NCBI RefSeq assembly: GCF_004151105.1
Contig: NZ_PHRF01000057.1
Location: 9,115-73,114 of the forward strand
Reading direction: 5' to 3'
Source of the DNA: Streptomyces sp. L-9-10
Lineage (GTDB): Bacteria; Actinomycetota; Actinomycetes; Streptomycetales; Streptomycetaceae
DNA length: 64,000 bases
Part shown: positions 51,250 through 58,725 of the stretch, in pieces
Layout of the letters: each line of letters starts with the position of its first letter
Numbering within the stretch: the stretch's first letter is position 1
The notes under the pieces: generated by a model
The model's database searches: none
Seen by the model: only the letters and a program-made list of their open reading frames with translations
What the model was told of the DNA's origin: nothing
Made by a program: the position numbers and the translations under genes

Positions 51250-52274
51250 AGGCGCTCGTCAAACGCGGGCCCGGCGAAGGGCTCGACTACACCGACGTAC
51301 CCACGCCGGAGCCGGGACGCCACGACGTCCTCGTCCGTGTGCTGCGCACCGGCATCTGCGGCACGGACCTGCACATTCTCAAGGGGACCCCGTGGGCGAC
51401 GCGGACGGTGACGGCACCACGGGTCGTCGGCCATGAGTTCGTCGGCGAGATCGTGGCGGCCGGGGCCGGGGTCGGGGGCCTGCTGCCCGGCCAACTGGTC
51501 AGCGCCGAAGGCCATGTGACGTGCGACACCTGCGCCAACTGCCGGGCCGGCCGGCAGCATCTGTGCGACGCGGTACAGGGCCTGGGAGTCCAGCGCGACG
51601 GCGCGTTCGCCGAATACGTGGTCCTGCCCGCGCGGAGCGTCTGGGCGCACCGGCCCGGTGTCTCCCTGGACGTCGCCGCCATGTTCGACGCCTTCGGCAA
51701 CGCCGTTCATGTCGCCGACGCCTTCCCCGTCCGTGACCGGACGGTACTGGTCACCGGAGCGGGGCCGATCGGTGCCATGGCCGCCGCGGTCGCCCGGCAC
51801 CGGGGCGCGCGTCTGGTCGCCGTCAGCGATGTCAGCCCCTTCCGGCTCGACCTCGCGCACCGGGCCGGTGCCGATCTCGTCATCGACGCCGGTGAGGGAC
51901 CCATCGACCCCGCCGCGCTCGGCCTGGAGCAGGGGTTCGACATCGGCTTCGAGATGTCCGGCAATCCGTCCGCTCTGAGCGATCTGATCGGCGCCATGGC
52001 CCACGGCGGCCGGATCGCCGCCCTCGGCCTGCCCGACGAGGACGTACCCACGGACTGGGCGGACATCTCCCTGCGCATGCTGACCATCCAGGGCATCAGC
52101 GGACGCCGGGTGTTCGACACCTGGTACGCCATGGCCGACCTGCTCGACCAGGGCATGGACCCGTCGTTCGTCATCACGGACCACTTCCCCGCGGAGGACT
52201 ACGAGAAGGCCTTCGCCACCGCCGCCGAAGGGCACGCGGGCAAGGTGATCCTCGACTGGGTCCCCCGGGACTGA
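51246..52274 (+). CDS. Zinc-dependent dehydrogenase, L-threonine 3-dehydrogenase-like
   Basis: 342 residues, ATG 51246 within the preceding stop. Medium-chain dehydrogenase with catalytic zinc ligands Cys38 (GICGTD), His63 and Glu64 (VGHEF). The structural-zinc cysteines are Cys93, Cys96, Cys99 and Cys107 (EGHVTCDTCANCRAG, QHLC). NAD loop VTGAGPIGAMAAAVARH near 169-185. It shares with E. coli Tdh the segments ICGTDLHI, GEGH/AEGH, FDAFGNAVH, FEMSGNPSA and GRRVFDTWY, so threonine or a similar beta-hydroxy amino acid is a fair guess for substrate. But no 2-amino-3-ketobutyrate ligase (kbl) adjoins, which argues for biosynthetic rather than catabolic use. Confidence 0.88.
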   Translation: MKALVKRGPGEGLDYTDVPTPEPGRHDVLVRVLRTGICGTDLHILKGTPWATRTVTAPRVVGHEFVGEIVAAGAGVGGLLPGQLVSAEGHVTCDTCANCRAGRQHLCDAVQGLGVQRDGAFAEYVVLPARSVWAHRPGVSLDVAAMFDAFGNAVHVADAFPVRDRTVLVTGAGPIGAMAAAVARHRGARLVAVSDVSPFRLDLAHRAGADLVIDAGEGPIDPAALGLEQGFDIGFEMSGNPSALSDLIGAMAHGGRIAALGLPDEDVPTDWADISLRMLTIQGISGRRVFDTWYAMADLLDQGMDPSFVITDHFPAEDYEKAFATAAEGHAGKVILDWVPRD

Positions 52275-52284
52275 GGGGGCCGTC

Positions 52285-53304
52285 ATGGACTGCACCGTGC
52301 GTGTCCACACCACGATCGACGATGTCGACGAGAGGTGGGACGACCTGATGACGGCGGCCCACGCCCCCGTCTTCTACCGCCGCCCGTTCCTGCGCGCCTT
52401 CGAGAAGCATCCGCTGCACCCGGTCCTGCGTACCGCGTACCTCCTGGTCGAGGACGGGTCGGGGCGGGCGCACGCCGCCCTGCCCGCCTATCTGCAACGC
52501 GATGTCGACCCGATGCGGGTGATCGCGGAGCACTACCCCCACGCGGCCGGCCGGACCGCGCTGCTCAGTCACGCCTGGCACTGCTACGACACCGTGCTGC
52601 CGGTGCGGCCCGGCCCCGGAAGCCGGTCCGCCGCCGAGTGCGCCGTCACCGCACTGCGGGATCTCGCGACCGAGTGGGGTGCGGGCCTGTGCGGCATCGT
52701 CAACGCGGACGCCGCAGGCCCGCTGGACGCCCAGCTGACCGACGCCGGATTCGCCGGGATCGACATCGATGTGGGATGGGGGCTGGCCCTGGACCGGTAC
52801 ACGGGGTTCGACGACTACCTCACCCGCGCTCTCAGCAGGAAGGCCAGGCACAACCTCAGGCACGATCTGCGCGAGGCGGAACGTGCGGGAGTGAGCGCTT
52901 GTACGGTCGACGTGGGGAAGGCCGACCTGGACGGCTTCCTGCGGCTGGCCCGCGCCAACGCCGCCAAGTTCGACAACGCCGACTACTACCGGCCCGGTCT
53001 CTTCCAGGACTTCGTGCGGGAACTGGGCGACTGTGTCCGGGCCGTGGAACTCCGCGTCGAGGACCGGATGATCGCATCCGCGCTCACCCTCACCGACGAC
53101 ACCCGGCTCCACTTCTGGGCAGTCGGCTATGCCCAGAAGGACACCCCCGGGTACAGCCCCTTCTATGTGTCCTACGCCCATGTGATGCGGGAAGCCTGGG
53201 CGTCCGGCCTGGACTGGGTCGAGCTGGGCCGGCGCAACCCGTCGTTCAAACGGCGCTACGCGCTCCAGCCCCGTGTCCTGCGTGCCTATTTCGCGGAGCA
53301 GTGA
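52285..53304 (+). CDS. FemAB/BioF2-like GNAT-superfamily transferase
   Basis: 339 residues, ATG 52285, 10 bases after the dehydrogenase stop. A double-GNAT fold (Acetyltransf_6 or peptidogalycan-biosynthesis type) is suggested by YRRPFLRAFEKHPLHPVLRT, then LSRKARHNLRHDLREAERAG in the middle (about 188-207), ADLDGFLRLARANAAKFDNA, and LHFWAVGYAQKDTPGYSPFY near 272-291. FemAB relatives move aminoacyl or acyl groups, some from aminoacyl-tRNA, onto amines. It likely completes the operon by acylating an amine made by the upstream enzymes. That is inference. Confidence 0.8.
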   Translation: MDCTVRVHTTIDDVDERWDDLMTAAHAPVFYRRPFLRAFEKHPLHPVLRTAYLLVEDGSGRAHAALPAYLQRDVDPMRVIAEHYPHAAGRTALLSHAWHCYDTVLPVRPGPGSRSAAECAVTALRDLATEWGAGLCGIVNADAAGPLDAQLTDAGFAGIDIDVGWGLALDRYTGFDDYLTRALSRKARHNLRHDLREAERAGVSACTVDVGKADLDGFLRLARANAAKFDNADYYRPGLFQDFVRELGDCVRAVELRVEDRMIASALTLTDDTRLHFWAVGYAQKDTPGYSPFYVSYAHVMREAWASGLDWVELGRRNPSFKRRYALQPRVLRAYFAEQ

Positions 53305-53388
53305 CCGCTTCCACAGCGTGGGACCCGCCACCGGACGCCATGGGCCGATCGAAAGTCCCTGGCGTGTCGTCCTCTTAAGCTGGGGGAC

Positions 53389-53703
53389 ATGGCCTACGAG
53401 ATTCCGGTGACGCAAGCCCGGGCAGAGCTCGCCGATCTGATCAACCGCGTCGTCTACGGCGGTGACCGCGTGGTGGTGACCCGGCACGGGAAGCCGCTGG
53501 TCGCGCTGGTCTCCGCCGCCGATCTGGAACGGCTCGAGAGCGAGCCGGAGGCGGTCGAGGAGCAGGTGATCAGCTCGGTCTCGGCCATCGGGTCCGTACC
53601 GTCCGCCCCCGGTGAGCGGCGGCGGTTCGGGATCGCGGCGGAGCACCAGCGGGACCATCAGGGCCCGGAGGGCGGTGACCGGCCTCCGGGCCCCGGCAGG
53701 TGA
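53389..53703 (+). CDS. Phd/YefM-family antitoxin without adjacent toxin
   Basis: 104 residues, ATG 53389 with GGGGGA upstream. Phd/YefM DNA-binding domain: IPVTQARAELADLINRVVYG, then DRVVVTRHGKPLVALVSAAD (about 5-45). The C-terminal toxin-binding tail is unusually long, with RRRFGIAAEHQRDHQGPEGG. No YoeB, Doc or other toxin gene follows; the next 300 bases hold the urease promoter. It is either an orphan repressor or its toxin lies elsewhere. Confidence 0.85.
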   Translation: MAYEIPVTQARAELADLINRVVYGGDRVVVTRHGKPLVALVSAADLERLESEPEAVEEQVISSVSAIGSVPSAPGERRRFGIAAEHQRDHQGPEGGDRPPGPGR

Positions 53704-53867
53704 GGCCGTCGCTCCCGGTCCCGGCCGACGGGGGCGGGTCCGGCGCCGGACCGGGTCGCCGCCGGCTCCGCCGTGGCCGTCGGAAGCCGCGTCCCCCGGT
53801 GACGTGCCCGTCGAGGTGCTGCCGAACGGGTTGCGTGCCCGGTGCCCATGGGTCGGCAAAAGATCAG

Positions 53868-53883
53868 TTAACGCGTTGGAAAA
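53868..53883 (+). promoter_or_regulatory. Possible GlnR half-site upstream of ureA
   Basis: TTAAC, 6 bases, GAAAA: this fits one a-site/b-site pair of the GlnR box (gTnAc-n6-GaAAc). A correctly spaced second pair is not visible. Confidence 0.35.
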
Positions 53884-53931
53884 ACTTCCGCCCTAACGTG
53901 CAATGCCTGGCTGTGACCACCCCGATCGCAG

Positions 53932-53960
53932 TTCAACAGAGTGTTGACGTTGGCTAGGGT
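53932..53960 (+). promoter_or_regulatory. Candidate ureA promoter
   Basis: TTCAAC (53932-53937), 17-base spacer, TAGGGT (53955-53960), 47 bases before the ureA GTG. The -10 is good and the -35 weak, as in activator-dependent promoters. Confidence 0.45.
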
Positions 53961-54007
53961 TCCGCTGCGCCCGGCCGTCACCGGGCCGGAGACGATGAGG
54001 TGGAAGC

Positions 54008-54310
54008 GTGCAACTGACCCCGCACGAGCAGGAGCGTCTGCTCATCCATGTGGCCGCCGACGTGGCGGCCAGGCGCAGGGAGCGCGGACTGCGGCTGAAC
54101 CATCCCGAGGCGGTCGCCCTGATCACCTCGCACATCCTCGAAGGCGCCAGGGACGGCCGTACCGTCGCCGAACTCATGGCCTCGGGGCGCACGGTGCTCG
54201 GCCGGGACGATGTCATGGAAGGCATCCCCGAGATGATCCACGACGTCCAGGTGGAGGCCACCTTCCCGGACGGTACGAAGCTCGTCACCGTCCATGACCC
54301 GATCGTCTGA
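54008..54310 (+). CDS. ureA: Urease subunit gamma
   Basis: Small structural subunit of urease, which hydrolyses urea to ammonia and carbamate. 100 residues, full length. GTG 54008 gives the standard N-terminus MQLTPHEQERLLIH. Family segments LNHPEAVALITSHILEGARD and EGIPEMIHDVQVEATFPDGT are intact. First gene of ureA-ureB-ureC-ureF-ureG-ureD. Confidence 0.96.
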   Translation: MQLTPHEQERLLIHVAADVAARRRERGLRLNHPEAVALITSHILEGARDGRTVAELMASGRTVLGRDDVMEGIPEMIHDVQVEATFPDGTKLVTVHDPIV

Positions 54311-54326
54311 CGGGGGAGCGCGGCCG

Positions 54327-54638
54327 ATGATTCCCGGAGAGATCCTTTACGCCGACGGGCCGATCGCCCTCAACGAGGGCCGCGAGGTCACCGCGCTCAC
54401 CGTCCTCAACACCGCCGACCGGCCGGTCCAGGTCGGCTCCCACTACCACTTCGCCGAGGCCAACCCGGGTCTGGAGTTCGACCGGGCCGCCGCGCGCGGC
54501 AAGCGGCTGCATATCGCCGCAGGCACCGCCGTGCGCTTCGAACCCGGCATCCCCGTCGATGTCGTACTCGTACCCCTCACCGGTCTGCGCGTCGTGCCGG
54601 GCCTGCGGGGAGAGACCGGAGGTCCCCTCGATGACTGA
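54327..54638 (+). CDS. ureB: Urease subunit beta
   Basis: 103 residues, ATG 54327, chosen because GGGGGAG lies 8 bases before it and the chain begins MIPGEI as in other UreB. SHYHFAEANPGLEFDR near 46-61 and RLHIAAGTAVRFEPG near 68-82 are family blocks. The stop overlaps the ureC start by 8 bases. 16 bases separate it from ureA. Confidence 0.95.
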   Translation: MIPGEILYADGPIALNEGREVTALTVLNTADRPVQVGSHYHFAEANPGLEFDRAAARGKRLHIAAGTAVRFEPGIPVDVVLVPLTGLRVVPGLRGETGGPLDD

Positions 54639-56352
54639 GCTGTCCCGTGCCGGGTACGCCGATCTGTTCGGCCCCACGACCGGCGACCGGATCCGGCTCG
54701 CCGACACCGATCTGCTCGTCGAGATCGAGGAGGACCGCTCCGGCGGGCCGGGGCTCGCCGGGGACGAGGCGGTGTTCGGCGGCGGCAAGGTGATCCGCGA
54801 GTCGATGGGCCAGTCCCGTACGACCCGGGCCGAGGGCGCGCCCGACACCGTGATCACCGGCGCTCTGATCATCGACCACTGGGGCATCGTCAAGGCCGAT
54901 ATCGGGGTACGGGACGGCCGGATCACCGGAATCGGCAAGGCCGGCAACCCGGACACCATGGACGGCGTCCATCCCGAGCTGGTCATCGGGCCCGAGACCG
55001 AAGTCATCGCGGGCAACGGGAAGATCGTCACCGCCGGCGCGATCGACGCGCATGTCCACTTCATCTCGCCGACCATCGTCGACCAGGCGCTGGCGAGCGG
55101 AGTCACCACCCTCGTCGGCGGTGGCACCGGACCGGCCGAGGGCACCAAAGCCACCACCGTCACCCCCGGAGCCTGGCATCTCGGCCGGATGTTCGAGGCG
55201 TTGGAGACCTTCCCCGTCAATATCGGGCTGCTCGGCAAGGGCAACACGATGTCCCAGGACTCGATGCGCGCCCAGCTGCGCGGCGGAGCACTGGGGTTCA
55301 AGATCCATGAGGACTGGGGCGCCACCCCCGCCGTCATCGACGCCTGCCTGCGGGTGTGCGAGGAGTCCGGCGCGCAACTCGCCATCCACACCGACACGTT
55401 GAACGAGGCGGGCTTCGTCGGCGACACCCTCGCCGCCATCGCGGGCCGCACCATTCACGCGTACCACACCGAGGGCGCGGGCGGCGGGCACGCCCCCGAC
55501 ATCATCACCGTGGTCAGCGAGCCGTACGTACTGCCCAGCTCGACCAACCCGACCCGGCCGCACACCGTCAACACCATCGAGGAACACCTCGACATGCTGA
55601 TGGTCTGCCACCACCTCAACCCGGCCGTGCCCGAGGACCTCGCCTTCGCGGAGTCCCGTATCCGGCCCTCCACCATCGCGGCCGAGGACATCCTGCACGA
55701 TCTCGGAGCCATCTCGATCATCTCCTCCGACGCCCAGGCCATGGGACGCGTCGGCGAGGTGATCATGCGTACCTGGCAGACCGCGCACGTGATGAAGAAG
55801 CGCCGCGGCGCACTGCCGGGCGACGGCCGCGCCGACAACCACCGCGCCCGCCGCTATGTCGCCAAATACACCATCAACCCGGCGGTCGCGCAGGGACTCG
55901 ACCGGGAGATCGGCTCCGTCGAGACCGGTAAACTCGCCGATCTGGTGCTCTGGGACCCGGCCTTCTTCGGCGTCAAGCCGCACCTCGTCCTCAAGGGCGG
56001 GCAGATCGCCTACGCGCAGATGGGCGACGCCAACGCTTCCATCCCCACTCCGCAACCGGTGCTGCCTCGACCGATGTTCGGCGCGCTGGGCCGCGCGGCG
56101 GCGGCGGGCTCGGTCAACTTCGTCGCGGAGGCGGCGATCGAGGACGGGCTGCCCGAACGCCTCGGCCTGGCCAAGAGGTTCGCGCCGATCGGCAACACGC
56201 GGGGGATCACCAAGGCGGACATGCGGGAGAACGACGCACTGCCACGCGTCGAGGTCGACGCCGACACCTTCACGGTGACCATCGACGGCGAGCCGGTGGA
56301 ACCCGCGCCCGCCGCCGAACTCCCGCTGGCCCAGCGTTACTTCCTGTTCTGA
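54631..56352 (+). CDS. ureC: Urease subunit alpha (catalytic, nickel-binding)
   Basis: 573 residues, ATG 54631. The nickel ligands and catalytic groups are visible: AHVHF (two His), the lysine to be carbamylated Lys224 in GFKIHEDWG, further His in IHTDTLNEAG and HTEGAGGGHAPD, active-site MVCHHL, and the nickel Asp in SSDAQAMGRVGE. KYTINPA is also present. Full length and expected to be active. The stop and the ureF start overlap by one base (TGATG). Confidence 0.97.
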   Translation: MTELSRAGYADLFGPTTGDRIRLADTDLLVEIEEDRSGGPGLAGDEAVFGGGKVIRESMGQSRTTRAEGAPDTVITGALIIDHWGIVKADIGVRDGRITGIGKAGNPDTMDGVHPELVIGPETEVIAGNGKIVTAGAIDAHVHFISPTIVDQALASGVTTLVGGGTGPAEGTKATTVTPGAWHLGRMFEALETFPVNIGLLGKGNTMSQDSMRAQLRGGALGFKIHEDWGATPAVIDACLRVCEESGAQLAIHTDTLNEAGFVGDTLAAIAGRTIHAYHTEGAGGGHAPDIITVVSEPYVLPSSTNPTRPHTVNTIEEHLDMLMVCHHLNPAVPEDLAFAESRIRPSTIAAEDILHDLGAISIISSDAQAMGRVGEVIMRTWQTAHVMKKRRGALPGDGRADNHRARRYVAKYTINPAVAQGLDREIGSVETGKLADLVLWDPAFFGVKPHLVLKGGQIAYAQMGDANASIPTPQPVLPRPMFGALGRAAAAGSVNFVAEAAIEDGLPERLGLAKRFAPIGNTRGITKADMRENDALPRVEVDADTFTVTIDGEPVEPAPAAELPLAQRYFLF

Positions 56353-57026
56353 TGAACCGCGCCGCACTGCTCGTACTCGCCGACGGCCGGTTCCCCGCCG
56401 GCGGTCACGCCCACTCGGGCGGGGCCGAGTCGGCCGTCAGAGCGGGGCGGATCCACGACGCCCCCAGCCTGGCCGCGTTCTGCCGGGGCCGGCTGCACAC
56501 CACCGGGCTGACCGCGGCGGCCCTCGCCGCCGCGGCGGCCGGGGGTCTCGACCCACTGGAACTCGACGAGGCCGCCGACGCCCGCACGCCCTCCCCCGCG
56601 CTCCGGGCGACCGCGCGCAAGCTCGGCCGGCAGCTGATGCGCGCCGCCCGCGCCACCTGGCCCGGCGGCGAACTGGACGCGCTCGCCGCCGCCCGGCCGC
56701 GCGGCGCGCACCAGCCCGTCGTCCTCGGCCTCACCGCGCGCTCCGCCGGGCTCGGCCCCGAGGACGCCGCGTACTGCGCGGGGTACGAAACGGTCAGCGG
56801 CCCCGCGACCGCGGCCGTACGGCTGCTCAGCCTCGACCCCTTCGAGGCCACCGCCGTCCTCGCCCGTCTCGCGCCGGAACTGGACCGGGTCGCCGGGCGG
56901 GCCGCGGAGCTGGCCGGACGGGCGGTGCGGGAGGGTCTCGACGTGCTGCCCGCCGCCTCGGCCCCGCTGCTCGACATCACCGCGGAGGCGCACGCGGGGT
57001 GGCCGGTGCGGCTGTTCGCCTCGTGA
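56352..57026 (+). CDS. ureF: Urease accessory protein UreF
   Basis: 224 residues, ATG 56352, sharing one base with the ureC stop. Helical activation-complex protein that joins UreD and UreG on the apo-urease. Family marks: LADGRFPAGGHAHSGGAESA near the N-terminus, then PSLAAFCRGRLHTTGLTAAA, GRQLMRAARATWPG, and a C-terminal region ending LLDITAEAH. Normal length. Confidence 0.93.
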   Translation: MNRAALLVLADGRFPAGGHAHSGGAESAVRAGRIHDAPSLAAFCRGRLHTTGLTAAALAAAAAGGLDPLELDEAADARTPSPALRATARKLGRQLMRAARATWPGGELDALAAARPRGAHQPVVLGLTARSAGLGPEDAAYCAGYETVSGPATAAVRLLSLDPFEATAVLARLAPELDRVAGRAAELAGRAVREGLDVLPAASAPLLDITAEAHAGWPVRLFAS

Positions 57027-57082
57027 GACCCGTCCCGGCCCCCGCATCCTCAGTCCCGTACCGACCCGACAGGAGCCGCACC

Positions 57083-57760
57083 ATGCATCTCGACCACAGC
57101 CATTCGGGCCCGGCCGCCGTCAGCGCCGACGCCCTGCGCCCCGACGGCAGGCGGCGCGCTCTCCGTATCGGCCTCGGCGGCCCCGTCGGCTCGGGCAAGA
57201 CCGCGACCGTCGCGGCGCTCTGCCGCACTCTGCGTGACCGGCTGTCGCTCGCCGTCGTCACCAACGACATCTACACACGCGAGGACGCGGAATTCCTGCT
57301 CCGGCACGCGGTGCTGCCGCCCGAGCGCATCCAGGCGGTCGAGACCGGCGCCTGCCCGCACACCGCGATCCGCGACGACATCTCCGCCAACCTGGAAGCC
57401 GTCGAGGATCTGGAGGACGCCGTCGGCCCGCTCGATCTGATCCTCGTCGAGTCCGGCGGCGACAATCTCACCGCGACCTTCTCCAAGGGCCTCGTGGACG
57501 CGCAGATCTTCGTCATCGACGTGGCGGGCGGCGACGACATCCCGCGCAAGGGCGGGCCCGGTGTCACCACCGCCGATCTGCTCGTGATCAACAAGACGGA
57601 CCTCGCGCCGTACGTCGGCTCCGACCTCGGCCGGATGGCCCGCGACGCCAAGGAGCAGCGCGGCGAACTGCCCGTCGCCTTCACCTCGTTGACCGGCGAG
57701 GACGGGGTGGCGCCGGTCACGGACTGGGTGCTGGCGCGGCTCGCCGCCTGGACCGCATGA
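57083..57760 (+). CDS. ureG: Urease accessory GTPase UreG
   Basis: GTPase that delivers nickel during urease assembly. 225 residues. ATG 57083, AGGAG 7 bases upstream. A short His-containing N-terminus (MHLDHSHSG) may help hold metal. P-loop GGPVGSGKT near 31-39, VVTNDIYT, CPH metal motif in ETGACPHTAIRDD, LVESGGDNL and the NKTD guanine motif (VINKTDLAP). The stop overlaps the ureD start (ATGA), within a 30-bp duplicated segment. Confidence 0.95.
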   Translation: MHLDHSHSGPAAVSADALRPDGRRRALRIGLGGPVGSGKTATVAALCRTLRDRLSLAVVTNDIYTREDAEFLLRHAVLPPERIQAVETGACPHTAIRDDISANLEAVEDLEDAVGPLDLILVESGGDNLTATFSKGLVDAQIFVIDVAGGDDIPRKGGPGVTTADLLVINKTDLAPYVGSDLGRMARDAKEQRGELPVAFTSLTGEDGVAPVTDWVLARLAAWTA

Positions 57761-57830
57761 GCGTCCACGCTGACCGTCCGGACCGCATGAGCGTCCACGC
57801 TCACCGTCCGGACCGTATGAGCGTCCACGC
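57751..57830 (+). repeat. 30-bp tandem duplication across ureG/ureD junction
   Basis: GACCGCATGAGCGTCCACGC plus 10 bases (57751-57780) is followed by a second copy (57781-57810) and a partial third (57811-57830). Each copy carries ATGAGCGTCCACGC, so three in-frame ureD starts result and the ureG stop lies in the first copy. Confidence 0.92.
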
Positions 57831-58578
57831 CACCGCCCGTATCGTCGCCACCCGTGCCGGACTGCCCGTACTGACCGGTGAGGGACCGCTGGCGCTGCGC
57901 CGCACCCGCGCCACCGGGGCAGGCACCCGGGTCACCGTCGTCGGCGCCATGAGCGCACCGCTCGGCGGCGACCGGCTCGCGATCGAGGCCGACGTACAGG
58001 ACGGCGCGCGGCTCACCGTGGACGCGACGGCGGCGACCGTCGCCCTGCCCGGACGCGCCGCCGGCCCCGCCCACTACGACGTGCGGCTGACCGTGGGGGA
58101 GGGCGCGGAGCTGCACTGGCTCCCGGAGCAGCTCGTCTCGGCGTACGGCAGCGATCTGCGGATGCGCACCCGCGTCGACCTCGCCGCCACCGCCCGGCTG
58201 GTACTGCGCGACGAGCAGATCCTCGGCCGGCACGGCGAAGGCCCCGGCACGCTTCTGACCCGGCTCACCGTCCACCGCGCCGGACGCCCGCTGCTCGACC
58301 AGGAACTCGCCCACGGACCCGGCGCGGCCGGCGGCTGGGACGGCGGAGCGGTCCTCGGCGGCCATCGGGCCGTCGGGCAACTCCTCCTCGTGGGGCCGGA
58401 GTTCGAGGAGAAGCCGGTGGAACCGCGGCTGCTGGGCGACACCGCCGTCCTCACCCCGCTCACCGGACCCGCGGCCCTCGTCACGGCGGTCGCCCCCGAC
58501 GCCCTGCGGCTGCGACGGGTCCTGGACGAGGTGCTGCGCGCGCACACGGCCCCCGGCTCCGTCGCCGCGTACCGCTGA
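57757..58578 (+). CDS. ureD: Urease accessory protein UreD (UreH)
   Basis: 273 residues from ATG 57757, which overlaps the ureG stop. Starts at 57787 and 57817 are equally in frame because the first 26 codons are a tandem duplication (MSVHADRPDR, MSVHAHRPDR, MSVHATAR). The original start was probably the one equivalent to 57817. UreD scaffolds nickel transfer to urease. Family marks: LPEQLVSAYGSDLRMRTRVD near 127-146, VLRDEQILGRHGEG and LLLVGPEFEE. Last gene of the urease operon; no ureE is present, as usual for Streptomyces. Confidence 0.92.
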   Translation: MSVHADRPDRMSVHAHRPDRMSVHATARIVATRAGLPVLTGEGPLALRRTRATGAGTRVTVVGAMSAPLGGDRLAIEADVQDGARLTVDATAATVALPGRAAGPAHYDVRLTVGEGAELHWLPEQLVSAYGSDLRMRTRVDLAATARLVLRDEQILGRHGEGPGTLLTRLTVHRAGRPLLDQELAHGPGAAGGWDGGAVLGGHRAVGQLLLVGPEFEEKPVEPRLLGDTAVLTPLTGPAALVTAVAPDALRLRRVLDEVLRAHTAPGSVAAYR

Positions 58579-58725
58579 GCGGGACAGCGCCTACCGGTTA
58601 TTGGTTCGGTAAAGAAATGGCCGGGTGGCCTGTTCTCAGCGACCACACAGACGAAAGGATCCCGGGGAGTCCAATCGAACGCGTTGTCGCAGGCAGGCAG
58701 CGCATCACGGAGGGGGAGGTTCCAC

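Larger units (their letters stand above)
53704..54007. other. 304-base gap carrying urease control region
   Basis: No gene in either strand. The first half is GC-rich with no signal seen. The second half is AT-richer and holds a possible GlnR half-site and the ureA promoter listed separately. Confidence 0.5.

Noticed and set aside
57751..57830. Attachment-site or transposon duplication at ureG/ureD
   Set aside because: Head-to-tail copies with no mobile gene or inverted repeats nearby; a slippage or unequal-exchange duplication is simpler.
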